A stretch of 47,397 nucleotides of DNA, from the NCBI GenBank assembly GCA_015680685.1, contig MNCI01002839.1, positions 2,189 to 49,585 on the forward strand. Direction: 5' to 3'. Under the pieces are notes generated by a model. That model saw only the letters and a program-made list of their open reading frames with translations, was not told where the DNA came from and ran no database searches. The translations under genes were made by a program, and so were the position numbers. This document shows positions 21,746-33,142 of this stretch, one piece after another. This DNA is from Gnetum montanum. Lineage: Eukaryota; Streptophyta; Gnetopsida; Gnetales; Gnetaceae. How positions within the stretch are numbered: the first letter of the stretch is position 1; the number at the start of each line of letters is the position of its first letter.

Positions 21746-24110
21746 ATGGCTTCTTCTCACAAGAATGATTCACCATCACATGTTAATGATTCCAATCAAT
21801 AGCATGATAGATCCAAAAGAACTAATGGTGAAAAACATCAACAACTAAAAGTAGTCTATGCACATTTGGATTCCTACTATCCATATTTCACTTTCATTCT
21901 TCATCAGGATGAACAACTCTACTAGAGAAATATGGAGGGTAAAATTATGTTACCTCTTGATTAGTTTGTTCCTTCAATGCTTATGAAAAATCTTATGAAG
22001 TTGGGGATCAAAACATCAGGCCTAGAGTATGAGGTAATAGACCATACCTTTAAGGATTATTAGCCAATAGATGTACACCTTAGAAAATATTGATATATGA
22101 AGGCACACTATGAAGCATGCAAGGAAAGAAGGTCCCAACATCATTAGTTTTGTAGTCACAAAAGGAGGGCATTGAATTTTTCATAGGGAAATCTCAACAT
22201 TAAGATTTTTCTCCTTTTTTTTAGGAAGATACATTTCATCAATTGTTATAATCAACCTTGGTGAATGACTAGGGTGAGGAGGGGACAAAGTCTAAAACCA
22301 AAAGAAATTCAAGGCAAAGGTCTCCTAGCTATTCTTTAAAAGAAAAAATGAAAAGAAAAGGAGAAAGAATAATCAAATGATCATAGGAGAAGGACCAATA
22401 GACATCACTCTCCTAGCTCTCCATAGTCACCATCCTCCTTGTTGTCAAACTTTGATAGGAAGAACCATAGCCAAGATTAAAGAAAAATGATTAGGATCAT
22501 GATGGAGATGATTGAAAATTCCATCATAGTAATGAAAAAACAGAGCATAGTCAACTACAATAAAAAGATGAGCATTAATAAGAATGAAGGCATAATAGGT
22601 CACATCATATGGGACATGAACGTAATAGGGGCCACCATGAACACAATGACTATGATTAACCATTGCTTCTACAAGGAGCAGTTTAAATTCTTACCAAAAA
22701 TTAGAGGGATAGACAAATGAAATGGCTTGATATGAATAATATCCCTAAGTTTGAATGAGGGTACAATGCTAATCTGCAACATCATTTACAAGCCTTTCAT
22801 GATGATTCTACCTTGTAAATCATTGATAATGAATGGTAGAAGCTCAAATTATTTCCAAGAACACTCATCAAGGAAGTTGAAAGTTAGTACTCATTCTTGG
22901 AGCCAAGATCCATTCACAGATGGAGTACAATGCTGAAGCTATTCAATGATAAGTACTAGGTGTACTCTATGGTCTTCAACCTAAGAAAACAAATCCAAGG
23001 ATGAAAGCAAGGTAATCATGGATCCTTGGATGTAGCCTTGGGAAAGTATTACTCTCTATTAAAATGATGCACATTCCATGCATTTTCTCAAAGGGAATAG
23101 CTTTGTTACATAGTAGATGGGCTCAAAAACAAAGTTAGAGAAACTCTTGGAGTCTATGCCCTAGGGAGAATTTCAGAAATGAGAGCTCATCAAATCCAAA
23201 AGCTAATTGATCAAGTGAAAAAGGAATATGGAAAGCATAAAAAGTAAGAAAGTGTAATAGAATATAATAGGAACCCATCAATTTGCAAAAGGAAGGTACA
23301 TTTCTATGATTTAGAGGAGGAAGCACTATTAGGTGAAGTGGTGCAAAGGAAAAACTTGTTGATTCAAAAATTTCTTACAAAAAAAATCAACTAAAGAGGA
23401 AAAAATGGGGACTTCTTGGATGAGAAGTTCCAAAAAGATTTCAAGATTGTGAAAAAGAAAATGAAATATTGGAGTAGAAATAGATATAGAAGGAGGAAAG
23501 ATAGAGATAAGAACTAATTTTAGTAGAAAGATAAAGTTGTAATAGTTGCTGAGGTTGTAGGTTCAGAAACAGATGATGACAGATGTAACATTTTTCAATA
23601 CGAACATCCTAAGGGATGTTGTTATATAGTGTTACCTCTACAAGAGTTTGGGTTTATGTTTTAAATCCAAAATTGACATAAATATAACCACCCAAGAGAT
23701 TGCCTTATCCATAAGGCAATTATTAGAAGTTGTTCCACTAACCATAATATTATCTAAGTGGAACACCACCTAAACCTCAAAAATATTATCATCAATGGCA
23801 AAACCCACAGTTGTGGGGGATGCCATCACCATGGTAGTAATATCCTTATTGGTAGTTGGATCCATATGGATATTATGTCTAGCAACATGTATCTGCTCTT
23901 ACCTCTACAAGCCACACTCCTTTCTTTCATCACTACTATTTCCCAAAATATCATAGAACACCCACTCCGCAAGCTGAGTCTCATTTCACTTATTCTCATC
24001 CATATCCAACAACTTACCATGCACCTTCTAATACTACTTCCTTACCACCTGCACCACCTATGCAAGGAGAAATTCCATTATAACCTCGACAATGAAATGT
24101 AATGAGGGTT
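21746..24110 (+). pseudogene. gag: Element C gag (decayed)
   Basis: Starts ATG GCT TCT TCT at 21746. The N-terminal domain has FTFILHQDEQL (about 21888-21920) and IMLPLD (about 21943), then a degraded Lys/Arg/Asp/His-rich linker to about 22720. The capsid-like core carries MNNIPKFE, LQAFHD, NEW.KLKLFPRTLI and LFNDKYQ (about 22732-22955), then helices to 23340. A Cys-rich patch (RCNIF...KGCC, about 23583-23618) follows. The tail is rich in Gln, Trp, Pro and Tyr (about 23640-24110). It is the longest representative of this Gag family here and combines the N-terminal domain of D with the tail of A. Many stops. Confidence 0.75.
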
Positions 24111-24379
24111 GTGAACTTACAATCAGATGACAATCTAAGTGGTTATGAGCATAAGCCTTAAAAAATGGCTTTCTTTAGATTCAATAGTCTACCTAAACCC
24201 TTGGAGATATCTATGGTTTCTAACCTAGCATTAATTTCTTCTGAAGTTATGATTAAGTAGCATTCAAACATAAAGTACATGAATGTTCCTACTATCATGT
24301 TGACTCATGCAATCACAGATTGGATTAAGGTAGAACATCTTCCTAGGAAGTGATATGATCTTGGAAGTTCCTTAATTTA

Positions 24380-24720
24380 TTTACAAATTGCAAAAAATGA
24401 TCCATGCATAGTTCTACTAGAGTTAGGTTCTAGGGTGAACTTAATTCTCAAGAGATTTATAAGACTTGGAACATACCTCCACTCAAGAAATGCAATATTA
24501 GATTAGAGCTTGCAAATCAATCCATCATTGTTTCTTTGGAATTAGTAGAGGATATTGTGATTACTATTTGTGGTTGTTCATATCTATTAGATTTCTTGAT
24601 AATCCACATGGATAATTGTAAGGTAGACTTTCCTATTATCATGGAAAGGGCTTAGCTTAATATAATTGATGATAAGATGGGGATCCGAAACCTTTCCTTA
24701 GAAATATCCAAGGAAAATAA
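24380..24720 (+). pseudogene. Element C protease (decayed)
   Basis: IVLLELGSRVNLI at about 24409-24447 corresponds to the Athila/Tat protease motif LLDLGxxVNLM, with the catalytic Asp replaced by Glu in this copy. Further on, EDIVITI, IDNCKVDFPIIM and IIDDKMGI blocks (about 24550-24680) match H1 at 8470-8610. The distance to RT is also the same as in H1. Confidence 0.65.
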
Positions 24721-25019
24721 CTTCAAAAAATAGAGATGAAGTGAATTCCATGGATTTCATGCAAAAAGTATGGACCATGAAAAGTACATCCATTATAGCA
24801 TGTAAGAAGTGTGCCGAGACCTCAAACATAAAAAGGTGTCTATATGCAACAATCACAAAATAGAAAGGTACCTAGTGGCTTCCCATAAATGAAAGCTCTG
24901 ATTCAATAATATGCATTGAATTAGTAGAGCTCCTAACAAGTGCTTATAGTAATAATATGGATATAATGAAGTAGATTCATAATCAAATCTTTCACAAAGA
25001 AGTAGAAATGGATTGGGGA

Positions 25020-25255
25020 TAGCTAGAAATCCATGATAATTTTAAATGGAAGCCCCTTAAACTCAAGACTTTACCAAAAACATTGGAATATGTTTTTTTT
25101 AAATAATGACAAGCCAGTAATTATTAATGCCAATGTCACTAAAGAACAAAAAAGAAAGTTTCCAAAAGTTATAAACAAATGGCTAATAACTTTTTCCTAG
25201 TCATATCATGAGTTAACTAGAATAGATCTGCACATAAGCTAGTACCAGATCTATA
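25020..25255 (+). pseudogene. Element C start of reverse transcriptase
   Basis: The lead-in around 25066-25115 (LKTLP, LEYVFF) and the following YHELTRIDLHIS-type block (about 25203-25240) match H1 at 8990-9160. It stops at the LTR of element F. The rest of RT does not reappear on the far side of F. Confidence 0.6.
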
Positions 25256-25259
25256 CAGA

Positions 25260-26539
25260 TGTTGTCACATTTATACCATTTTGATGGATAGATTTTATGA
25301 GATAATGTTGAGAACTAAACTATCCAATTTAGCTTTTCAATGATGATTGGAAGTTAAAAGTTAAATTATTTATTTAAAAGGACAATAGTGAGAAGCATGA
25401 TGAAGAAAGATGTTAAAGGGAAACACTGAAAAGTGATCTTTATATTCAAGGTGTGCACATTTTGAGTTTGTATTCATAATTCCAAAGGCATGGAATTAAT
25501 GAAAGCTTAGTAATGTGTTTCTGGCTTAAGGATAAAGAATTTTTGGTTTGTCCATATAAAATATGTATAATGGTGGAGGTGAAATCTGGGAAATGATCTG
25601 GGAATTGCAAGATAGTGTATTGCAATCATATTACAATTGGTTCTTACATTGTATCAATTTATCAATTTTAGTTTTAGTGGTAAATTGGATGTTTCAAAGA
25701 ATGATAAAAAATAAAGTGGATAAATTTGTGCATCCATTTTCCTTGAAACTATGCAAGAACTTCTTAGGAAAATTGTCAAGTAATTGCATTACTTTAAGAT
25801 CCATTATTATGTTGTGGTCATTGCAATTCATTATGCCATATTCAATCTACGGTGGCTTCCAAATAGTGGTAGAAAATTAAGTTTTAGAGTTATGAATTCA
25901 GAACAAAACAAGAGGAGCATAGCCAATTCAAAGGCTTAGTAGCATTTGATGAATGTTGGTAGAACAAGATCAACAATGGTTGAAAAATTCAATAAAATTA
26001 TCTAAAAAAAAAAACTTCATCATGATTCTAGAAGAGAAACCCTTGCTGTAGACAAAAGCATGGCAATATGAAGTGCAACAAGCAAAAAAAATTGCAAAAA
26101 ACTTGTAGAAGAACATAGGTCCTACAACTCATAAGAAGATCTATAAAAAATCAACGTTCTAGAGCAAAAACGAGCATGCCAAACCTACAATCATGAGAAA
26201 TTTGGCTCAACATTCAAAATGAAAAGAAGCCCTGAAGTAGTGGCTATCATATATTTCAAAAAAATTGCAGGTTAAATAACCCTAAGCAAAGGGCATTTGT
26301 CATGACAAATTTCTCCATAATAGCACCAAAAATTTGAATGAAGACTCCTCTCCAACTACCCATGCACAAGTTTACCTCATAGAGGGTCACACAAGAGGAG
26401 GGTGTCAACGTGATGAGAACCAGAGTAGGGTTTGAATCTGTAAATTTCTTATTCACAATGGAAACAACCATTTTGATGCAGCACCAAGTAGAATAATGAG
26501 TGTAGAGACTAAGGAAAATGTTTATAGGAGTTCCATGCC
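25260..26539 (+). repeat. Element F left LTR
   Basis: Matches 34453-35779 almost throughout. Shared landmarks are GTTGTCACATTTATACC, GAGAAGCATGATGAAG, GTTCTTACATTGTATCA and AGTAGAATAATGAGTGTAGAGAC. A possible TATA (CCATATAAAATATG) is at about 25552-25565. Open frames on either strand inside it recur imperfectly in the other copy and look like chance products of an LTR, not genes. Confidence 0.7.
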
Positions 26540-28698
26540 TATAGAACCATAGTTTTAGGATTTGAGAGTGAAGGCATGGAATACAGGACACACAAGAACC
26601 ACGTGCAATGGAGGTAGCATAGCATCGGGCATGACAACCACAAACCTCAAACATCAATACGAGGCACACAAAATATGAAACCATGTATATTAAGGTCACA
26701 TGGCCATAATAATAATTTTATTTTAAAAAATAAATCATCACAAACAAAAACTTATGGTTGACTCAAATCACAAGTAGTAATTATAAAAAGAGAGGTTTAT
26801 GATTTGAAAAGGGGGGAATTTATAATCATTTCATAAATATAACTTTAATTTCTTTCAAAATTAAAAATTTCCAATGAAAGTTATAACCTCCCATGAAAGT
26901 TATAAATAGATCTCCTTGATATTTCTAAGGTTGTAATTACTAAGAAGACACTTGCCAACTATGGCTTGATTTTCTCATAACTCCCTATAGAAGTTATAAC
27001 TTCTTAAGGTAGTTATGAATAAATTCCCTAAATATTTAATATTTACGTTAACCTTCAATGATGAATGTAACTACCATGAAGCTACTATAAAAGTGCTTCA
27101 AGAGTAGGAGAATATATATTGTTGGGGAAAAAATTGGTAGAAGCAACATTGAAGATTGTACAAGCATAGATTACTAAAGATATCAATTCGGTTACTTGGT
27201 TTTAATGCTATGAATGCCTTACTTTCCATTTTTTTAGTTATTTAGCTAGTGGTTTAGATAGTACTATGCTTGGCATTTAATTTTGGATTTTCTAGATTAT
27301 TCTTAAAGCTCCATCTTGGGCAATACTAGACTTCTATTAAGGTTTGCCAAATAAGAGCTTATGTTATAGAAAAGAATCTTGAGCAGTTTAATAGTAATGT
27401 GTTATGGAAATTACCTATTTGAGTTTAGAGGATCTAGAGAGTCTTTGATACTTTTTCTTGTTTGAAATATCTTCATTTTTATAAAGTTTATTGCCTTAGA
27501 ATCTTAATTTATAAAATTGTCAAATTTTTCTACTAGTTCTAGTGTTTGCAATTCTTGACAGTTATTGACTAGTTAAGCAGAAGCTTGTAGTTGTGTTTTA
27601 CAAAGCATTTTGGTAGTGAATAAGATTGTCTTTTATGAATTTTCTTGTTGAGCTTAGAAGGTTTGAACAATTTTTAATACTTAGATTAAATTGTAATAGC
27701 TTTATTGCAAAGTGTTTTATCATGTTCAATTTATATTGCCTAAATGTTTGAGATTTATAAAAATCTACTTTCCTTTTTTTTTTATCTTTGTAAATCCCAT
27801 TGAATCTCACTTTATTTCTAATTTTCTTGTGGAATTTTCTCTCTGGGGGGAACTAGATGTAGATTGGTAGAATTGTGCTCAACCATTTTTGTGAAATTTT
27901 ATGTGTTTCAAGTAGCATACTATAGGGACTATATAGACTAAGTGATTTGACAAAATAGGAATCTCAAAAAGCTCACAGTATTTGACAAGGATAGCTAAAT
28001 TTATTTTACAATATCCAGTTACAATTTCATATACAAACCCAAGCATTTCAACATTTACAACAGTAAGCACATACTCATGTTTAGTTCATTTCATAATCAT
28101 TGAGTTTATTTGGAGGTACTTGGGCCTTGATGTTGCTAGAAGACTAGCAAGAACCTAAACCTTATTTTGAGGAACACCTTTGTTTGCTATGATCCCCAAG
28201 ATCACTAGACTAGAGGTCCATAGTGTTGGTGGTCCCAAATGGTTGCCAATAGTTCTTTTGGAGCTAGAAGGAGGTTAAGGTAAATTTTCACCTAATTTCA
28301 TAAGTATGATAGTCTTAGCACATCAACGATTCTTTTAGCTCTAAAAGGAGGGTAGAAATTTTGTTACCTAAGTTCATTACATTTAAAGGGATTAATAGTC
28401 ATAGCACAACAATAGTTCTTTTGTTGCTAGGAGGGCTTGAAAGAGAATTAGTTATTGTTTTGAGTTAATGACCGAATAGATTGGAATTTTAGAAGATTTC
28501 AAAATTCTTAAAGAATTTTCTAATTATAAGAGTGATTATTCATTGGAAAAATAATAGAAGAAGTTTTTTGAGTTTGGGAAAAGTAGTGGAGTAAAGACTA
28601 GAAGGGTAAGAAGATCACCTCTTTTTTCTAGTTTATTAGTCTATAAGAAAAGGTTAAAGAAATATAAAAGTTCAACAATCAAAAGGAATTCTAACAGG
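26540..28698. other. Long leader of F, no gene recognised
   Basis: AT-rich sequence without a conserved frame. ATGAAAGTTATAA-like words recur at 26871-26913 and again, altered, near 26990-27020. CTACTATAAAAGTG at about 27082 could be a TATA box, so a second, unpaired LTR-like unit within this leader cannot be excluded. GTTCTTTTGGAGCTAGAAGGAGG-type sequence at about 28251-28274 is partly repeated at 28331-28352. Confidence 0.45.
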
Positions 28699-29900
28699 AT
28701 GGAAAATCCTTGGCAAGGAGTTACACCATTAGGATTTTAAAACTACAATGATATTCCTAAGGCAATTTACAAATATTTTCCTGAGCCTTTTATTCCTAGA
28801 AAAGCTTACTTGGCTAAAGAGTATATTCATATATTTTAGTTAGCTTTAGCTCATGCAAATATTTCACACCAAGATTAAGCTTGTAGATTGTTCATGAAAA
28901 ATTTAAAGGATATGGCTCAAATTNACTCATGCAAATATTTCACACCAAGGTTAAGCTTGTAGATTGTTCATGAAAAATTTAAAGGATATGGCTCAAATTT
29001 GGTATTCAAACTTGCCATGCAATAGTATCACAAGTTGGGATGATATGAAAAGTCTTTTCTTAGTCCAATTTGACAATCAATTGGATCAACAACAATTGTA
29101 TTGTGGGCTAGTACAAGCTAAGAAAGGAGTTAAAGAGTCAATTAGAGATTTCAACATTAAATTCCAAAGAATTTGTGGACTCTTTCAAAGATAGTATAGA
29201 CCATCAAATGAAATGCTTAGAAACATTTATCTTAAGGTTGTAAATCCCAATATTTCAATCTGGTTAAGGAGAACATCAAATTTTCTAACATTGAATGACT
29301 ACTTTAGTGAGGCTAGACCATTAAGAAAAGAATTAAACTTGAAAAATGAAGAGATTATTACAACTTAAAAAAGAGAAGAAAAGATGATGATTCCTGTGCA
29401 AGATTTTGCTCAACATAAAGCATTACTAAGGCCATCTCATATTAAGACAAAGTAAAAATTAGAAAGTATAGAATCTAGTAAGGGATAGTTAATGAAATAT
29501 TTATTGAACAAAGTAGTGAAGCTAGAAAAAGCTTTGGCGAAAGTTAAAATCAAGGAAGAAAAGAAGAAGAGAAAATATAAGCATCAGGATACTAAGTTAC
29601 CAGAAGATGAGGTTAAAAATGATCTTGTTATGTCTAACTTCCTTGATATTAAATCAAATAATGAGCTATCTAGTGTTCATTATACAAGCAAATCTTCTAA
29701 CAATGGATCTAGTCATACCTCTTCTCTATCAAGTTCTAAAGAGGATATGTTATCAGATGAAGAGTGTAATAACAATGAAGAAAATGGATATAATCTTTGA
29801 TCAAAGGAAAGATTAACTACTTCTAGGCCTCCAAACATCATTTTAGATCCATCTACTAAGAAAAATATTTTTTAACCAAGTAGAAGAGAGAAAAATAAAA
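28699..29900 (+). pseudogene. gag: Element F gag (decayed)
   Basis: ATG 28699 begins MENPWQGVTP. A capsid-like core, WYSNLP..SI.SWDDMKSLFLVQF (about 29000-29080), then LVQAKKGVKESIRDFNIKFQRI (about 29108-29175), is the standard Retrotrans_gag pattern. It is followed by a Lys/Glu-rich part (29492-29580) and a Ser-rich part (29660-29760). Reading is nearly in one frame with stops resembling former Gln or Arg codons. A 74-bp duplication around the N at 28924 is an assembly scar and shifts the frame. No CCHC knuckle is seen. Confidence 0.8.
28850..28999. other. Single-N joint with 74-bp duplication
   Basis: 28850-28923 and 28926-28999 are the same sequence with one base difference, with N at 28924 between. 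It is the same pattern as at 6713, 21227 and 41400. It interrupts F gag artificially. Confidence 0.88.
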
Positions 29901-29949
29901 ATAAATAAGATTAAGTAGAGCAAAGTACTTAAAATCAAGCTTTTAATAA

Positions 29950-30549
29950 ATAGATGAAGAAACCAGGTTTTTATGTTGATGGAGAATATGATCTAGTTGA
30001 GGATCTTAAACATGTCAACGCCAACATTAGCATATATCAATTGTTACAAATAGGAGATCAACAAAGAAAATCTTTAGAGCTTATTAAAGGTAAAAGGAGA
30101 GTTGGAGAATTGGAGTTAAGCTATGTATCCAAAATTGAAAAGACAACAAAAACTAGCTATGGGTGTACTCCTAATATAGAAGTGCCTCTTTTTCTTTTGA
30201 CAATAAAATTAAAAGATAAATATCTTCACAATTGCTTTGTTGATTCTGGAGCTACATCTACCATCATGTCATTCTCTATATGCAAAAAGTTTGGTTTGAT
30301 TCCTGAACAATCCAATAAGAAGATTGTTCAAGTAGATAAAAGTAGAGTAGAGATTGTGGGTTAGCTGACAAATGTTCTATTGGAAATTGCTTTTGAACCT
30401 TATATAAAAATTAAAGTGACTATTCAATTAGTATATATACCATATTCACATAGTCTTTTGTTAAGTAGAAGTTGGAGTAAGAATTTCTCAAGTTACATTT
30501 CAACAAATTATTCTCATATGTGGCTACCTTGGAAAGGGGAGCCAATTTG

Positions 30550-30583
<34 letters not shown>

Positions 30584-30600
30584 TGTATGTATATAGTGAA
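29950..30600 (+). pseudogene. Element F protease (decayed)
   Basis: NISIYQLLQIGDQQRKSL (about 30022-30075) is a Tat-type lead-in. VDSGATSTI, with the catalytic Asp at 30242, follows FLLTIKLKDKYLHNCF, and ICKKFGLIPEQ comes next. LLLSRSWSKNFSSYISTNYSHMW (about 30459-30525) is the usual end of this protease region. A single TAG at 30362 breaks an otherwise open frame. The active-site DSG is intact. Confidence 0.85.
30551..30595. repeat. (GTAT)n microsatellite
   Basis: About nine GTAT/TATG units in a row, directly after the protease WLPWKGEP block. It lies in coding sequence, and its length is not a multiple that keeps other frames closed, so it creates spurious long frames on both strands. Confidence 0.95.
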
Positions 30601-30720
30601 CCTTTGATGATGGAAAAAATAACTTTGAATGGGAATAATACAGGTGTTGGAACAAGAGTTTTTGAACCCAAAATTTGCACACTTCAAGAAATTTATAACT
30701 TATAAAGAGAGGAAGTTCAA

Positions 30721-31206
30721 GACAAGAGAAAATGGGAATTATATTTTCATGGGTCTTGTAATTCCAAAGGTGCAAGAGTTGGAGTAATTCTAGTAAAAGA
30801 TAATTTCCAAAAAATATTCAAGGCAATTCATTTATCTTTTCCTTGAATGAATAACAAGGTCGAATATGAAGCTGTGAGTATTTAAATTAAAATGACATTG
30901 GAGATGGAAATCAAGGTAATCACCATCAAAAGAGTTTGAAGATTGATTTGTGAAGTAAAATTATGAGGTCAAAAGCTCATTCTTGCAACCTTATAAATAG
31001 CTTGCCTACAAAATGTTGGATCAATTTCATTATCATGAGATAGAACATATAGGTAGAAAGGATAAGTATATAGCAAATGATTTAGCTAAGGTAGCTTCAA
31101 CATTAGATGAGAAAAGGATAGAAAGTTATGAAGGAGTAGTAATTGAAAATGAAAATCAGCCATCAATACTAGATAACATAAAACATTTGCAAGTATTTAA
31201 AGATGA
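30721..31206 (+). pseudogene. Element F second-type RNase H (aRNH-like)
   Basis: WELYFHGSCNSKGARVGVILV (about 30731-30795) matches the WxLYFDGSSNSKGAGAGVVL motif of the extra RNase H found in Tat elements, with the first catalytic Asp replaced by His. NNKVEYEAV (about 30850-30880) is the second conserved block. The end reads FHYHEIEHIGRKDKYIANDLAKVAS (about 31024-31098), with the catalytic Asp of the last motif replaced by Asn or shifted. It directly follows the protease, with no RT between. Confidence 0.8.
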
Positions 31207-31262
31207 TGATTAAGTACTTAGATTCATGAAGAATAAGCAAGAATTTGAAAATCAAATCACAC

Positions 31263-31500
31263 NNNNNNNNNNNNNNNNNNNNNNNNNNNNNNNNNNNNNN
31301 NNNNNNNNNNNNNNNNNNNNNNNNNNNNNNNNNNNNNNNNNNNNNNNNNNNNNNNNNNNNNNNNNNNNNNNNNNNNNNNNNNNNNNNNNNNNNNNNNNNN
31401 NNNNNNNNNNNNNNNNNNNNNNNNNNNNNNNNNNNNNNNNNNNNNNNNNNNNNNNNNNNNNNNNNNNNNNNNNNNNNNNNNNNNNNNNNNNNNNNNNNNN
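31263..31500. other. Assembly gap (238 N)
   Basis: An unresolved run of N lies between the second-type RNase H and the RNase H/connection of F. The gap as written is too short to hold a complete RT (about 600 bases or more), so RT is missing or the gap length is nominal. Confidence 1.
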
Positions 31501-31920
31501 AGATTAAAATGGCTATTCAAGAAGCTCCATACTTGGTAAAATCAAGATTGAAGGAAGATTTTTGGTTATATGGTTTTGCCTCAAATGAGTCAATTGCTGC
31601 TATTTTAACTCAAAAGGAGGAAGGTAAAGATGGACGAATTCGATTTCTTGGGTATTAGTTAAAAGGTTCAAAATTAAATTATTTAGATATAGAGAAACAA
31701 GCATTTGCAGTCATTAAGGGACTTGAACATTTTAGATATTACTTGGAAAGCTCATTGGTTAATATTATGCTAATAGAACTTGCAATCAAGAAATTCTTGG
31801 CTCAAAATGAGATTGGATTGAAAAGATAAAAATGGCTAATAAAACTTCAAGGTTTCAAATTTTCATTAGAGATATTCAAGACTATTAATGAAATAGGGTT
31901 AGCCAAGTTAATGGCTTAAG
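31501..31920 (+). pseudogene. Element F RNase H (decayed)
   Basis: Begins just after the gap. FWLYGFASNESIAAILTQ (about 31560-31612) is the start of a gypsy RNase H with the first Asp lost. LNYLDIEKQAFAVIKGLEHFRYYLE (about 31674-31750) is the QxxYxxxEKE-like block. A tether to integrase ends LAKLMA (about 31900). Two stops, both at probable Gly/Gln or Arg codons. Confidence 0.85.
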
Positions 31921-31934
31921 AAAATGAAATATGT

Positions 31935-33142
31935 GTGCTAAAAACACATGAAAGAAATTGGTATGATGAAATTCTAGAATTTCTAAACACTAGAAAGGTT
32001 CTAAATAATTTAACTACAAATCAAAAAATATCTTTCTTCAAAAATAATTTAATTAATTTTGTGGTTAAAGATGGAATCTTATATAGAAAGGACTTTAGAG
32101 GCATCTTGTTGGAATGTGTTCATAATGGTCAAATTAGTCTTTTTTTAGAATAATTTCATGATCATTCTAATTTTTTTTATCAGTTTCCTAAGTTCACTAT
32201 GAAAAATATACTCCATTATGGTTTTTATTGGCCAAACATATACCAAGATATTAGTTCAAAAATTCAAAAATGTTGTAAGTGTCAAATTCATGGACCAAGT
32301 ATCAAAGAGGCTAAAGCTCCCTTAAAACTAGTAGTTGTGGATAGACCATTTTGTAATGGAGTTTAGATTTCATTAGCAAAATTACTCCTTCAAAAGCCAA
32401 GCTGAAGTTTATTCTTGAAGCCACCAATTATTTTACTAAATGTTCAAAAGAAAAAGATCTAAGAAACTATTTAGCATTGGATGTGATTAGGTTCCTAGAA
32501 GATCAAATTCTAAGTTGCTTTGGTATGCTTGAAGTTTTGGTATCTAATAATGGATCTGATTTTTCATTTAAGGAGTTTATAACATGGGCATTAGAGAAAT
32601 CCATATTTCTTCCTCTCATTATTACCTTAAGAGAATGGTTGAGCTAAATCTACAAATATAAAGCCTATTTCCTACGTCAAAAAGTCAATGGAGGGAAATC
32701 TAGAAATTGGATCAATTATAGGCAATCTGCATTATGGACCAATTGTATGAGATTTAAAAAGGCTATTGGAGCATCAACTTATAACTTAGTCTATGGATTA
32801 CCTGCAAAAATTACAAATAAGATTATAATCTTGGCCTTTGATTTTGTACAAAGATACAATGGAAAAATAGATAAAGATAGAAATTTCATAACCTTTCTTA
32901 TTAAAAGGGAAGCTGAAATAGATAGAGCCAAGGATAATCTATTAGAAAATGCTTCTCTAGTTAAAAGATGGTTTGATAGAAAGGCCATGAAAAGGACCTT
33001 TAAAATTGGTGATCTAGTGTTATTATGGAATATGAAGAAACTTAATAAATTTATAGCAAGATGGTTGGGTCCATTTCAGATCAAGAAGAAATTATTGGAA
33101 GACACATACAAGTTGTCCACATTAAGTGGAATGGAATTGTAG
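31935..33142 (+). pseudogene. Element F integrase (decayed)
   Basis: The lead WYDEILEFLNT (about 31962) and VVKDGILYRKDFRGILL (about 32061-32112) precede an HHCC region: HDHSN, then NILHYGFYWP, then CCKCQIHG (about 32158-32295). The core is shifted and partly unreadable (32340-32740). The C-terminal part is open from 32747 to 33142: GASTYNLVYGLPAKI, then FKIGDLVLLW, then WLGPFQI with the GPY/F motif at 33062-33082. It ends TYKLSTLSGMEL. Confidence 0.85.

Noticed and set aside
26256-26699. 147-codon minus-strand open frame
   Set aside because: It mostly overlaps the F left LTR, and the matching place in the right LTR gives only a diverged 78-codon frame. It is explained as LTR sequence on the non-coding strand.
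30520-30775. Open frames rich in Tyr-Met-Cys-Val or Ile-His-Thr repeats on both strands
   Set aside because: Produced by the GTAT microsatellite, which is open in several frames.
31226-31658. Open frames spanning the N gap
   Set aside because: Most codons are N; they are artefacts of unresolved bases. Only the part after 31501 is real RNase H sequence.
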